Positions 40,400 to 49,368 are shown, counted from the stretch's first letter. The stretch is 64,000 bases of DNA from DATKJS01 sp964551995 (GCA_964551995.1 CAZKFD010000005.1:1-64000); one strand, 5' to 3'. Program-made: numbers and translations. The notes: generated by a model from the letters alone, not told the origin.

Positions 40400-41035
40400 T
40401 CAAACGATGAAGACACGTCGGCCGCGGACCTCGAGGCGGCCCTCGAAGTAGAGCCGGACGGCCTGCGGATAAATCTTGTGCTCCTCGATGAGAATCCGAT
40501 CGGCCAGCGTCTCTTCGGTGTCGTCCTGGAGGACGGGGACGACCGCTTGGAGGATGATGGGCCCCATATCGACCTCAGGGGCGACGAAATGGACCGTGCA
40601 GCCCGAGAAACGGACTCCCCACTCGATGGCCTTCTGCTGGACATGGAGTCCGGGGAAGGAAGGGAGGAGAGCCGGATGGATGTTGACGATACGGTGCCTG
40701 AAGGCGTCACAGAATTGTGGCGTCAGGACCCTCATGTAGCCGGCCAGGCAGATGAGGTCGATGCCCCTTTTTTCGACCTCCTGCGCGGCGGCCCGGTCGT
40801 AGTCTTCCCGGGCGGCGAAGGCCTTGGCGCTGAGGCAAGCCGTTTCGAGCCCCCATTCCCTGGCTTTCAGGAGCCCGGGGGCGTCCTCCTTGTTGGAGAA
40901 GACGAGGCCGATCTCGGCGTTGATGTCGCCCCTGCGGACGCCTTCCCGGATGGCCATGAAGTTGGAGCCCCGGCCGGAGAGGAAGACGGCGATGCGCCCT
41001 TTTTTCTTCGGGCTGCGGAACGTCGGTTCGTCCAT
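40400..41035 (-). CDS. purN: Phosphoribosylglycinamide formyltransferase
   Basis: 211 residues. Transfers a formyl group from 10-formyl-THF to GAR (purine step 3). VFLSGRGSNF (18-27), the catalytic NIHPALLPSFPG and the loop GCTVHFVAPEVDMGP (His and Asp of the active site) are present. Last gene of purB-purS-purQ-purL-purN, 9 bases after purL. Confidence 0.96.
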   Translation of the reverse strand: MDEPTFRSPKKKGRIAVFLSGRGSNFMAIREGVRRGDINAEIGLVFSNKEDAPGLLKAREWGLETACLSAKAFAAREDYDRAAAQEVEKRGIDLICLAGYMRVLTPQFCDAFRHRIVNIHPALLPSFPGLHVQQKAIEWGVRFSGCTVHFVAPEVDMGPIILQAVVPVLQDDTEETLADRILIEEHKIYPQAVRLYFEGRLEVRGRRVFIV

Positions 41036-41044
41036 GGTCCCTCC

Positions 41045-43255
41045 TTATCCGGAGGTTTTGAAGAATTCCGGGAGGCTGAGTTTCCAGGCCCGGCGGGCCT
41101 GCTCGACCCTCACCCGGACGAGTCCTCGTCCGCGGTGCCCGATGACGATCTCCTCGCCGCCGGTTTTGCCGATGACCGCGGCCCTCACTCCCGCTCCCGA
41201 GGCCAGGGAGAGGATTCGGCCGGCATTCGCCGGCCGGCAGGTGACCAGGATCCGGGACTGTGTTTCGCCGAAGAGGAGAGCGTCGGGACGGATCGCATCC
41301 TCGAGGTCCACGGAGGCACCGATTCCCTTACGGGACTGGAACGCGCATTCGGCCAGGGCGACGGCCAGCCCGCCTTCGGAAAGGTCGTGGGCCGAGCGGA
41401 GAAGGCCCGCTTTGGCCGCTGCCAAGCACACGTTCTGGACTCGCTTTTCGAGGTCCAGGTCCAGCCGCGGCGGCGCGCCTCCCGTGAGCCTGAGGACCAG
41501 GCGGGCGTATTCGCTGCCGCCGAGCTCCTCCAGACTCTCTCCGATCATGATGACGGCGTCCCCGCCCGCCTTGAAGCCCGGGCTGACGGCCCGGCGGACA
41601 TCCTCGATGAGGCCCACGATTCCCAGGACGGGAGTGGGCTTGATGGAGACCCCCTCGGTGTCGTTGTAGAAGCTCACGTTTCCGCCCGTGACGGGAATCT
41701 CGAAGGTCCGGCAGCCTTCGGCCAGGCCGTCGATGACACGCTCGAACTGTCCCATGACCTCGGGCTTTTCCGGGTTGCCGAAGTTCAGGCAGTTGGTGAC
41801 GCCGATGGGACGGGCCCCGACGCACGCCAGGTTCCGGCACGCTTCGGCGACGGCGATCCGTGCGCCCGCCGCCGGATCGAGCGAGGTATAAAAAGGATTG
41901 CCGTCCAGGGTCACGGCGAGGGCCTTCTTCGATCCCTGGATTCTCAGGACCGCCGCGTCCGCGCCCGGCAGAAGAACGGTGTTGACCTGAACCATGTGGT
42001 CATACTGGCGGAATACCCATTCCTTGTCCGCGATCGTCGGCGACGCCAGGAGCCGGAGGACGATCCCGTTGAAGTCCGCAGGGAGCGGACGGGGAGGAGC
42101 CGGCTCGGCCTCTGTGCGGGAGGCGGGGGCGAGGCTCGGCCTTTGATAGGCCGGGCACATGTTCACGACGGCGTCGACCGGAATATCGACGACGACCTCG
42201 CCCCGGAAGCGGACCCGGACCTGGCCGCCCGACGTCACGTGCCCGATGATCGGCGCGTCAAGGTCCCACTTGCCGAAAACCTCCTGGACCCGCCTCACGT
42301 TTTCCGCCGTGGCGACGAGGAGCATGCGCTCCTGGGACTCGGAGAGCATGATCTCGTAAGGCGTCATCCCGGCCTCGCGCTGGGGGACGAGGTCGAGGTC
42401 GATCTCGATGCCCAGCGCCGCCTTGGCCGCCATTTCCGTCGTCGAGCAGGTCAGGCCGGCGGCGCCCATATCCTGGATGCCCAGGATGAGCCCCCTGTCC
42501 ATGACCTCGAGGCAGGCCTCGATAAGCAGTTTCTCTTTAAAGGGGTCGCCGACCTGGACGTTGGGCCGCTTGTGCTCCGTGTCCTTGCCGAACTCGGCCG
42601 AGGCCATGGTCGCCCCGTGGATCCCGTCGCGCCCGGTCTTGGCCCCGACGTAGATGACGGGATTGCCGACGCCCTCCGCCCGGGCGTAGAAGATCTTGTC
42701 CCTTTCGGCCAAACCCAGGCAAAGAACGTTGACCAGGGGGTTGGCCGCGTAGCCGTCGTCAAAATAGACCTCGCCGCCCACAGTGGGGACGCCGACCGAG
42801 TTCCCGTAGCCGGCGATGCCCGACACGACGCCCTCCATGACCGACCGGTTTTTCGGGTCGTCGAGCGGCCCGAAACGGAGCGAGTCGAGGACGGCAATCG
42901 GCCGGGCGCCCATAGTGAAGATGTCACGGAGGATGCCCCCGACACCCGTGGCCGCCCCCTGGTAGGGCTCGATATAAGAAGGATGGTTGTGGGACTCGAT
43001 CTTGAAGACGACGACCCGGCCCTCCCCGATGTCCAGGATACCGGCGTTTTCGCCGGGCCCCTGGACGACGCGGGGACCCCGGGTCGGAAGCTTCTTGAGG
43101 TGGACTTTGGAGCTCTTGTACCCGCAATGCTCGGACCACATCACGGAGAAAATGCCGAGCTCCGTCAGGTTCGGCTCCTTGCCGATGAGCTTGACGATAA
43201 GTGCGTACTCGTCTTCGGTCAGGCCGTGCTGATCGAGGAGCTTCTTGTCAACCAT
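41045..43255 (-). CDS. purL: Phosphoribosylformylglycinamidine synthase subunit PurL
   Basis: 736 residues, the small PurL that needs PurS and PurQ. Converts FGAR to FGAM with ATP. WSEHCGYKSS near the N-terminus, ESHNHPSYIEPYQGAATGVGG (ATP/substrate) and two AIRS-type halves are visible. Overlaps purQ by 8 bases, indicating coupled translation of complex subunits. Confidence 0.97.
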   Translation of the reverse strand: MVDKKLLDQHGLTEDEYALIVKLIGKEPNLTELGIFSVMWSEHCGYKSSKVHLKKLPTRGPRVVQGPGENAGILDIGEGRVVVFKIESHNHPSYIEPYQGAATGVGGILRDIFTMGARPIAVLDSLRFGPLDDPKNRSVMEGVVSGIAGYGNSVGVPTVGGEVYFDDGYAANPLVNVLCLGLAERDKIFYARAEGVGNPVIYVGAKTGRDGIHGATMASAEFGKDTEHKRPNVQVGDPFKEKLLIEACLEVMDRGLILGIQDMGAAGLTCSTTEMAAKAALGIEIDLDLVPQREAGMTPYEIMLSESQERMLLVATAENVRRVQEVFGKWDLDAPIIGHVTSGGQVRVRFRGEVVVDIPVDAVVNMCPAYQRPSLAPASRTEAEPAPPRPLPADFNGIVLRLLASPTIADKEWVFRQYDHMVQVNTVLLPGADAAVLRIQGSKKALAVTLDGNPFYTSLDPAAGARIAVAEACRNLACVGARPIGVTNCLNFGNPEKPEVMGQFERVIDGLAEGCRTFEIPVTGGNVSFYNDTEGVSIKPTPVLGIVGLIEDVRRAVSPGFKAGGDAVIMIGESLEELGGSEYARLVLRLTGGAPPRLDLDLEKRVQNVCLAAAKAGLLRSAHDLSEGGLAVALAECAFQSRKGIGASVDLEDAIRPDALLFGETQSRILVTCRPANAGRILSLASGAGVRAAVIGKTGGEEIVIGHRGRGLVRVRVEQARRAWKLSLPEFFKTSG

Positions 43256-43988
43256 GGCGGCCCCCGGCCCGCGCGGCTCCAGCCCGGGGCCGGCGGCGGG
43301 CGTCGAAGCCGCGGATCAGGGATTCGAAGATGACGCGCCCGTCTTCGCTGCCGAGGAGGGCCTCGGCGGCACGCTCCGGATGGGGCATGAGCCCGAGGAC
43401 GTTGCCATCCCGGCTCATGAGCCCGGCGATGTTATGGAGAGAGCCGTTGACGTTGGCCTCCTCCGTCAGGTTCCCGGCGGCGTCCGAGTAGCGGAAGACG
43501 ACCTGACGGTTCTTCTCGATCGCGGCAAGGGTCCGCGGCGGCGCATAGTAGTTTCCGTCGAAGTGGGCGATGGGGATCCTGAGCACCCGGCCCTTCTTTC
43601 CGGACCGGGTGAACGGCGTCCTGTCGTTCTCGATCCGGATGTGAACATGCTGGCAGAGGAACTTCAGGCTCTTGTTGCGGAGCATCGCTCCAGGGAGGAG
43701 GCCGAGCTCGAGGAGGACCTGGAAGCCGTTGCAGATGCCCAGCACCGGTCCGCCGGACCGGGCGAAGGCCTTGACCTCGCTCATCAGCGGAGAGAACCGG
43801 GCGATGGCTCCGGACCGGAGGTAGTCTCCGTAGGAAAATCCTCCCGGGAGGACGACGCAATCGACCCCGTGGAGATCGTGGCTTTTGTGCCAGAGCAGGA
43901 CCGTATCCTGCCGCATGACGTCCCTCAGGGCATGGAAGGTGTCGTAATCGCAGTTGGAGCCGGGGAACTGGACGACTCCGAACTTCAT
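43248..43988 (-). CDS. purQ: Phosphoribosylformylglycinamidine synthase glutaminase subunit PurQ
   Basis: 246 residues. Class I glutamine amidotransferase supplying ammonia to PurL. VLPGGFSYGDYLRSGA (46-61), the nucleophile motif GICNGFQ (Cys86) and MPHPERAAE (catalytic His and Glu) are present. The tail after residue 230 is Arg/Ala-rich and is probably only read through the purL overlap. It starts 8 bases after purS. Confidence 0.97.
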   Translation of the reverse strand: MKFGVVQFPGSNCDYDTFHALRDVMRQDTVLLWHKSHDLHGVDCVVLPGGFSYGDYLRSGAIARFSPLMSEVKAFARSGGPVLGICNGFQVLLELGLLPGAMLRNKSLKFLCQHVHIRIENDRTPFTRSGKKGRVLRIPIAHFDGNYYAPPRTLAAIEKNRQVVFRYSDAAGNLTEEANVNGSLHNIAGLMSRDGNVLGLMPHPERAAEALLGSEDGRVIFESLIRGFDARRRPRAGAARAGGRHG

Positions 43989-43996
43989 CGCGTCCC

Positions 43997-44245
43997 CTAT
44001 TCGGCCCGGAGGAACTGCCAGGTGAATTTTTCGATGATGGGATTCGCCAGGACCTTCCGGGCGATCTCCGGGATGAGGATCTCAGCGTCCTTCCGGCTGA
44101 TCCCGTCGAGCTCGATCTCGAAGACCTTGCCCTGCCGGACGTCCCTGACGCCAGAGTAGCCCATGGTGTGGAGAGCGTTCTTCACGGTCTGGCCTTGGGG
44201 GTCGAGGACGCTGTCCTTGAACGAGACGAGGATCCTAACTCTCAT
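43997..44245 (-). CDS. purS: Phosphoribosylformylglycinamidine synthase subunit PurS
   Basis: 82 residues. Small dimeric protein that connects PurL and PurQ in the three-part FGAM synthase. VSFKDSVLDPQGQTVKNALH is the typical PurS start. It overlaps the end of purB by 11 bases. Confidence 0.96.
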   Translation of the reverse strand: MRVRILVSFKDSVLDPQGQTVKNALHTMGYSGVRDVRQGKVFEIELDGISRKDAEILIPEIARKVLANPIIEKFTWQFLRAE

Positions 44246-45536
44246 CGGCGAGCACCCTTTCGAAGATGAGGTCGATTTTGTCGAGATAGGGGGCCAGGGA
44301 GAAACAGCGGTCGATCTCCGCCGGCTTGAGGACCTTGGCGGCGTCTGGGTCGGAGGCGATCAGCCCGCGGAGGCCGAGGCCCTCCTTCCAGGCCTTGAGG
44401 CTGTTGCGCTGGACGATCTGGTAGGCTTCCTCCCGCGCCAGCCCTTTCCGGGTCAGGGCCAAGAGCACGCTCTGCGAGAAGATGAGCCCCCGGGTCGCGT
44501 CGATGTTGGCCCTCATCCGGTCCGGATGAACGACCCAGTGGCCGATGATGTCTGCGGCCTCGGCCAGGAGGAAGTCGACGAGGATGAAGGAGTCGGGGAA
44601 GACGACGCGCTCGGCCGAGGAGTGGGAGATGTCCCGCTCATGCCACAGGGCCACGTTTTCGAGGCCGACCTGGGCGTTGGCCCGCACGAGGCGGGCGAGC
44701 CCGGAGATCCTCTCGCAGCGGACGGGGTTTTTCTTGTGCGGCATCGATGAGGAGCCTTTCTGGCCCTCGGTGAAGGGCTCCTCGACCTCCATCACTTCCG
44801 TCCGCTGGAGATGGCGGATCTCGACGGCGAACTTTTCGATGGAGGAGGCGAGCAGGGCCAATGCGGCCAGGACCTCGGCGTGACGATCGCGCTGCAGGAC
44901 CTGCGTCGAGACCCGGGCCGGCGCGAGCTTAAGCTTCCTGAGCGCCATGGTCTCGACCCTCGGATCGAGGTGAATGTACGTCCCGACGGAGCCGGAGATC
45001 CGGCCGACGGAGATCGTGTCCCGGGCCCGCTCCAGACGGCCGATGTGCCGCCGGACCTCCTCGTACCAGACCAGGATCTTGAAGCCAAAGGTCACGGGCT
45101 CGGCGTGGACGCCGTGCGTCCGTCCGATGCACACGGTCTTCCTATACCGCAGGGCCTGCTTCTTCAGCACGCGCCGGAGGTCGTGCAGCTCGCGGAGGAC
45201 CAGATCGAGCGAATCCCTGATGAGGAGCGACAGGGCCGTGTCCACGATGTCGTAGGACGTGAGGCCAAGGTGGATGAACCGCGAATGGGGCCCCACGTTC
45301 TCCGCGACGGAGGTGAGGAAGGCGATGATGTCGTGCTTGACGACCTTCTCGATCTCTTCGATCCGGGGCACGGAGAAGGCGGCTTTTGCCCGGATCTCGG
45401 CGAGGGCGGATTTGGGGATCTTGTCCAGCCGCGCCCAGGCCTCACAGACAGCGATCTCGACGTCGAGCCACTTCCGGTATCTGTTCTCATCGGCCCAGAC
45501 GGCGCCCATCTCGGGGCGGGTGTAGCGTTCGATCAC
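44235..45536 (-). CDS. purB: Adenylosuccinate lyase
   Basis: 433 residues from the GTG at 45536. Cleaves SAICAR and adenylosuccinate, releasing fumarate. VIERYTRPEMGAVW is the usual start; SSSMPHKKNPVRCE is the fumarase-superfamily signature, with GRTHGVHAEP upstream. A TTG 10 codons upstream (45566) would lie before the predicted transcription start at about 45560, so it is rejected; an in-frame GTG at 45551 is also possible. First gene of the purine operon. Confidence 0.95.
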   Translation of the reverse strand: MIERYTRPEMGAVWADENRYRKWLDVEIAVCEAWARLDKIPKSALAEIRAKAAFSVPRIEEIEKVVKHDIIAFLTSVAENVGPHSRFIHLGLTSYDIVDTALSLLIRDSLDLVLRELHDLRRVLKKQALRYRKTVCIGRTHGVHAEPVTFGFKILVWYEEVRRHIGRLERARDTISVGRISGSVGTYIHLDPRVETMALRKLKLAPARVSTQVLQRDRHAEVLAALALLASSIEKFAVEIRHLQRTEVMEVEEPFTEGQKGSSSMPHKKNPVRCERISGLARLVRANAQVGLENVALWHERDISHSSAERVVFPDSFILVDFLLAEAADIIGHWVVHPDRMRANIDATRGLIFSQSVLLALTRKGLAREEAYQIVQRNSLKAWKEGLGLRGLIASDPDAAKVLKPAEIDRCFSLAPYLDKIDLIFERVLADES

Positions 45537-45566
45537 GGCCTCATACCTCACGCGGGAGAGAGTCAA

Positions 45567-45596
45567 ATCATATCAGCACGCGGAAGGCCTTGTCAA
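45567..45596 (-). promoter_or_regulatory. Promoter of the purB-S-Q-L-N operon
   Basis: On the minus strand consensus TTGACA (45596-45591), an 18-base spacer and TATGAT (45572-45567), predicted +1 about 45560. The gap to the sigma-factor gene is shared by divergent promoters. No PurR box or riboswitch was recognised. Confidence 0.82.
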
Positions 45597-45608
45597 CGCG
45601 ACCGCTCC

Positions 45609-45637
45609 TGTCCAGAGAGCCAAGGTTTAGCTATAAT
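45609..45637 (+). promoter_or_regulatory. Promoter of the ECF sigma factor operon
   Basis: Consensus -10 TATAAT (45632-45637) with a poor -35 (TGTCCA at 17-base spacing), about 25 bases before the ATG. A GTCTAA (45642-45647) that could be an ECF-type -10 follows, but no matching GGAAC -35 was seen, so autoregulation cannot be claimed. Confidence 0.5.
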
Positions 45638-45661
45638 ATTTGTCTAAGAGGTTGTAGAGAG

Positions 45662-46237
45662 ATGCAGGAGCGTCCGGACGAGGTGCTCGTTTCGGAGGCG
45701 CGGCAGGGAAAGGCGGACGCTTTCGCCGAGCTCGCCCGGCGCTATCAACAGAGGATATACCGGCTCGTATTCAGCATGACAAGGAACCATCCAGACAGCG
45801 ACGACTTGTGTCAGGAAGTCTTCCTGACGGCGTTTAAGTCGTTGTCCGGTTTCAACCAGAGATCGAGCTTTTACACCTGGATCTACCGGATCGCCGTCAA
45901 CCGCTCCCTGAATTTCCTGAAAAAGCGGGGCCGGGAAAAAGAGCGGGCGGAGTTCGACGACAACCTGGCCCTCGACGGTGTGGCCACGGCCCAGATCAGC
46001 TCGCCGGAAGGCCGTTCGATCCGCGGCGAGCTGCGCGACAGAATGCGGGCCGCCGTGGATGCCCTGCCGGCCCCCTACAAGGCGTCGTTCCTGCTGGTCG
46101 TCGACCAGGGGATGAGCCACGCGGACGCCGCCCGGGCGCTCGGCTGCTCGGAGAACACCGTGTCGTGGCGGATGCATAAGGCCCGGAAGATGCTCCAGGA
46201 GAGGCTCAGGCCTTATTTGACCGAGGCGGAACCATGA
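45662..46237 (+). CDS. ECF RNA polymerase sigma factor (RpoE-like)
   Basis: 191 residues. Region 2 has YRLVFSMTRNHPDSDDLCQE and FYTWIYRIAVNRSLNFLKK; region 4 has a helix-turn-helix with AARALGCSENTVSWRMHKAR. ECF sigma factors direct RNA polymerase to stress genes when released from an anti-sigma factor. The stop overlaps the next gene by 4 bases; that gene encodes a zinc anti-sigma protein. The Spy-like third gene suggests control by envelope stress. Confidence 0.94.
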   Translation: MQERPDEVLVSEARQGKADAFAELARRYQQRIYRLVFSMTRNHPDSDDLCQEVFLTAFKSLSGFNQRSSFYTWIYRIAVNRSLNFLKKRGREKERAEFDDNLALDGVATAQISSPEGRSIRGELRDRMRAAVDALPAPYKASFLLVVDQGMSHADAARALGCSENTVSWRMHKARKMLQERLRPYLTEAEP

Positions 46238-46839
46238 GGTGCGAAACAGCGAGGAAATGGATCTCCGACGGCCGTGACGGAGCGTTGAAGCCCGACCGGA
46301 GGCTCCGGCTCGAGCGTCACCTCAGCGGCTGCCGGGCCTGCCGGTCCTATGAAGCGGACTTGGCGCGGATCGAAGACGAGGCGAGGGCCGTCTCCGACCC
46401 CGGCCTGGCCCGGGAGGATTGGGAGGACTTCGGCCGCCGACTGGAGGCCAGGCTGGCCGCCGCTTCCGGCGGGCGGACTTCGGCGACTCCGGCGGCGCCT
46501 TTCCGCTGGAAATGGGCCTGGGCCGGCCTGCTCGTCCTAGCGGCCGTCGGGACGTATCTCGCCGTCCTTCGGCCCAGAACGGCGCCGTGGCCGGTCGTTT
46601 TATCGCCGGACGACGCGGTCGCGCAGGTTCTCCGGGACATCGGAAACAACCCAGACCTTGAAGCGGCGTTCAACCGGCAGATTCTGGTTTCGATTCAGGA
46701 ATCCGTGCCGGCCCGGCCGGAAGAGGCCTTCTTCCGCTTCGAGGACAATCCGTTCGTCTGGCTGGGGATGAGCAATGAAGAGCTGCGGCTGATAGAGGCG
46801 GATTTGAAGAAGGAACCCAACCGTGGAGGTCTGTCATGA
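46234..46839 (+). CDS. Zinc-finger (ZAS) transmembrane anti-sigma factor
   Basis: 201 residues. The N-terminal ZAS motif has the classic spacing C3-x25-H29-x3-C33-x2-C36 (RHLSGCRACRSYE). A transmembrane helix (WAWAGLLVLAAVGTYLAVL, about 91-109) follows, then a periplasmic domain of about 90 residues. It would hold the ECF sigma factor at the membrane; release by site-2 proteolysis, for example by RseP, is plausible by analogy. 4-base overlaps on both sides. Confidence 0.92.
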   Translation: MRCETARKWISDGRDGALKPDRRLRLERHLSGCRACRSYEADLARIEDEARAVSDPGLAREDWEDFGRRLEARLAAASGGRTSATPAAPFRWKWAWAGLLVLAAVGTYLAVLRPRTAPWPVVLSPDDAVAQVLRDIGNNPDLEAAFNRQILVSIQESVPARPEEAFFRFEDNPFVWLGMSNEELRLIEADLKKEPNRGGLS

Positions 46840-47324
46840 ACCGACGCAAGATCGTCGCTGTCTTGTTGTTCTGCCTGATCCTCGGAACGCGGGCCCTGGC
46901 CCAGGTCCCTCAAGGAGATGCCCAGGTGAAGTCCAGGCTGAGGAACAACATCAACACCTTGAGGCTCCTTCGGCTGACCGAGGCCCTGAACCTAACGGAG
47001 GACCAGACCGCCAAGCTCTTTCCGGCCCTAACCAGGATCGACAGCGCCAAGCTCGAGCTGCAGCGCCAGATGGGCACGGAAATCCAGGATCTCAGGGTAT
47101 ACCTGAGCAAGGGAGACGTCCGGAACGAGGAACTGCTGGGAAGGGTCAAGACGATCAAGGAGCTCCGGCAGCAGATCCGGGCCAAGGACGAGGAAGTGGA
47201 TGCCGTCCTTGACGCCAACCTGACGCCGGTCCAGAAGGCGAAATACATGCTCTTCCTGGTGGATTTCGCCCGCGGGTTGGGCGAAACGCTCAATCGGGCC
47301 CGGGGTCTTGGGGGGAAAAATTGA
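46836..47324 (+). CDS. Spy/CpxP-like periplasmic protein with LTxxQ motifs
   Basis: 162 residues. Signal peptide (RRKIVAVLLFCLILGTRALA, cleavage near residue 23), then an all-helical domain with two LTxxQ-type motifs (LTEDQTAKLFPAL and LTPVQKAKYMLFL). Spy and CpxP are periplasmic chaperones or stress sensors; here it lies in one operon with a sigma/anti-sigma pair and may sense or protect against periplasmic misfolding. It ends GLGGKN. The tRNA/tuf promoter starts 9 bases downstream. Confidence 0.82.
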   Translation: MNRRKIVAVLLFCLILGTRALAQVPQGDAQVKSRLRNNINTLRLLRLTEALNLTEDQTAKLFPALTRIDSAKLELQRQMGTEIQDLRVYLSKGDVRNEELLGRVKTIKELRQQIRAKDEEVDAVLDANLTPVQKAKYMLFLVDFARGLGETLNRARGLGGKN

Positions 47325-47333
47325 ACGAAAGCC

Positions 47334-47362
47334 TTGACAAGGGGGCCGATTTCGTATAGCAT
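47334..47362 (+). promoter_or_regulatory. Promoter of the tRNA-tuf-rpmG-secE-nusG transcript
   Basis: Consensus TTGACA (47334-47339), a 17-base spacer and TAGCAT (47357-47362), predicted +1 about 47369. The 130-base region to the first tRNA is AT-rich with inverted repeats (GGAGAA...TTCTCC; CCCGTT...AACGGG) and may be a processed leader. Confidence 0.75.
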
Positions 47363-47499
47363 ATTTTTTGCGGTTCTGTATATCAGATTAACCCTCTGAA
47401 AAAGAACAACTTCGAGCTCGAGGAGAAAATTTTCTTATTTTTCACCTCTTCTCCTGTACTTCCCCGTTTTCAAAAACTTTTTTTAACGGGTGACGGAGC

Positions 47500-47572
47500 G
47501 CCAGCGTAGCTCAGCAGGTAGAGCGGCTGATTTGTAATCAGCGGGTCAGGGGTTCGAATCCCTTCGCTGGCT
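47500..47572 (+). tRNA. tRNA-Thr (TGT anticodon)
   Basis: 73 bases forming a full cloverleaf: acceptor GCCAGCG/CGCTGGC, D-loop GCTCAGCAGGTAGAGC, anticodon loop TTTGTAA with TGT at 34-36, T-loop GGTTCGAATCC. CCA is not encoded. First of four tRNAs in the order Thr-Tyr-Gly-Thr before tuf, an arrangement known from many bacteria. Confidence 0.97.
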
Positions 47573-47673
47573 CTGAAGCGGCGATTGAACGGGCTGCCGG
47601 ACGATGGAATATCCTTGCGACGAACGGAGGCTCGGGCCAAGCGGTCACAGCCGTCGAGGATGAAGCATATGGC

Positions 47674-47756
47674 GGGCAGGTTCCAGAGTGGCCAAATGGG
47701 GCGGGCTGTAAACCCGCTGCGGAAACGCTTCGAAGGTTCGAATCCTTCCCTGCCCA
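47674..47756 (+). tRNA. tRNA-Tyr (GTA anticodon)
   Basis: 83 bases with the long variable arm of class II tRNAs. Acceptor GGGCAGG/CCTGCCC, anticodon loop CTGTAAA (GTA), T-loop GGTTCGAATCC, discriminator A. A GUN anticodon, so a substrate for the queuosine enzyme Tgt at 14260. Confidence 0.97.
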
Positions 47757-47760
47757 TTTC

Positions 47761-47834
<74 letters not shown>

Positions 47835-47852
47835 CTTGCTCGAGCGTGTCGG

Positions 47853-47925
47853 GCCCAAGTAGCTCAGTTGGCAGAGCACGTCCTTGGTAAGGACGGGGTC
47901 ACCAGTTCAACTCTGGTCTTGGGCT
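47853..47925 (+). tRNA. tRNA-Thr (GGT anticodon)
   Basis: 73 bases. Acceptor GCCCAAG/CTTGGGC, anticodon loop TTGGTAA (GGT), T-arm CCAG-TTCAACT-CTGG. Last tRNA before tuf, followed by five T, then the tuf leader. Confidence 0.97.
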
Positions 47926-47979
47926 TTTTCTTGAGATGACGGTGGTTCTTCTGGATAGGGCCCCGGAGGTGCGAGAGAG

Positions 47980-49179
47980 ATGGCCAAGAGGAAGTTCGAA
48001 AGAACGAAGCCTCACGTCAACATCGGGACGATCGGTCATGTGGACCATGGCAAGACGACCCTGACGTCGGCCATCACGCGCGTGCTGTCACGGAGCCATG
48101 ACGGCGTCGAGTTCCGGGCCTACGACCAGATCGACAACGCCCCCGAAGAGCGGGAGAGAGGAGTGACGATCAATATCGCCCACGTCGAGTACGAGACCGC
48201 GAAGAGGCATTACGCCCATATCGATTGCCCGGGCCATGCGGATTACATCAAGAACATGATCACGGGGGCGGCCCAGATGGACGGATCGATCCTGGTCGTG
48301 GCCGCCGACGACGGTCCCATGCCCCAGACACGCGAGCACATCCTGCTCGCCCGTCAGGTCAATGTCCCGGCGATCGTCGTCTTCCTGAACAAAGTGGATC
48401 TTGTCGGCGACCCGGAGATCCTGGACCTCGTGGAGCTCGAGATTCGCGACCTTCTGACGAGGTACGGCTTCCCGGGGGCCCGGACGCCGATCATTCGGGG
48501 CTCCGCGCTCCTGGCCATGCAATCCGACGGCGATCCCGGGTACGAGTGGAACGGCCGCATTCTCAAGCTCATGGAGGCTGTGGATGCGTTCGTTCCGGAC
48601 CCTGTACGGGCCGTGGACAAGCCGTTCCTCATGCCGATCGAGGACGTCTTCACGATCTCCGGGCGCGGGACGGTCGTCACCGGCCGCGTCGAGCGCGGGA
48701 AGGTCGTCGTCAACGACGAGGTCGAAGTCGTGGGCTTCGGCGAAACGAAGAGGAAGACCGTGACAGGCGTCGAGATGTTCCGCAAGATCCTCGGCGAGGG
48801 GATGGCCGGCGATAACGTCGGCGTCCTCCTGCGCGGCACCGACAAGGACGAGGTCGAGCGGGGCATGGTACTGGCGCAGCCGGATTCGATCCGGCCGCAC
48901 CGGAAGTTCACGGCCGAGATCTACGTCCTGAAAAAGGAGGAGGGCGGGCGCCACACACCGTTTTTCGCCGGCTACCGGCCGCAGTTCTATTTCCGGACGA
49001 CCGATGTGACCGGGTCGGTCAGGCTCCTCGACGGCAGGGAGATGGTGATGCCGGGCGACAGCGTCAACCTGGAGATCGAGCTCATCGCGGACGTGGCCAT
49101 GGAAAAGGCCTTGCGCTTCGCCGTCCGCGAGGGCGGGCGGACGGTCGGCGCCGGAACGGTCACGGAGGTCCTGGAGTAG
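47980..49179 (+). CDS. tuf: Elongation factor Tu
   Basis: 399 residues. GTPase delivering aminoacyl-tRNA to the ribosome. GHVDHGKTT (19-27, G1), the switch motif RGVTINIAHVEYE, DCPGHADY (G3) and NKVDLV (G4) are intact; beta-barrel domains 2 and 3 follow. GGAGGTGCGAGAG precedes the ATG. Linked to the four tRNAs and the rpmG-secE-nusG genes as in the common tufB arrangement. Confidence 0.98.
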   Translation: MAKRKFERTKPHVNIGTIGHVDHGKTTLTSAITRVLSRSHDGVEFRAYDQIDNAPEERERGVTINIAHVEYETAKRHYAHIDCPGHADYIKNMITGAAQMDGSILVVAADDGPMPQTREHILLARQVNVPAIVVFLNKVDLVGDPEILDLVELEIRDLLTRYGFPGARTPIIRGSALLAMQSDGDPGYEWNGRILKLMEAVDAFVPDPVRAVDKPFLMPIEDVFTISGRGTVVTGRVERGKVVVNDEVEVVGFGETKRKTVTGVEMFRKILGEGMAGDNVGVLLRGTDKDEVERGMVLAQPDSIRPHRKFTAEIYVLKKEEGGRHTPFFAGYRPQFYFRTTDVTGSVRLLDGREMVMPGDSVNLEIELIADVAMEKALRFAVREGGRTVGAGTVTEVLE

Positions 49180-49218
49180 GGGTGCGGCCCAGGAGGAGCC
49201 CCCGGGAAAGGTTGGAAC

Positions 49219-49368
49219 ATGCGCGAAATCATCACGCTCCAATGCGGCGAATGCAAACGCCGGAATTACTCGACGACGAGGAACAAGAAAAAGCAGACGG
49301 ACAAGCTGGAAATCAACAAGTTCTGCCCCTCCTGCCGGAAGCACACTCTTCACAAGGAAGTCAAGTAG
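49219..49368 (+). CDS. rpmG: 50S ribosomal protein L33 (zinc-binding form)
   Basis: 49 residues, MREIITLQCGECKRRNYSTT at the start and CPSCRKHTLHKEVK at the end. The two CxxC pairs (C9/C12, C36/C39) make this the zinc-containing form. Between tuf and tRNA-Trp. Confidence 0.96.
   Translation: MREIITLQCGECKRRNYSTTRNKKKQTDKLEINKFCPSCRKHTLHKEVK

Noticed and set aside
40478..43333. Plus-strand open frame of 951 codons opposite purN and purL
   Set aside because: Mirror of purine genes with full family motifs on the other strand.
45566..45566. TTG as the start of purB
   Set aside because: It lies upstream of the +1 predicted from TTGACA-18-TATGAT; the conserved VIERYTRPEMG begins at the GTG at 45536.
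45590..45595. TTGTCA on the plus strand as -35 of the sigma-factor gene
   Set aside because: It overlaps the complement of the purB -35 and is 36 bases from the TATAAT, too far.
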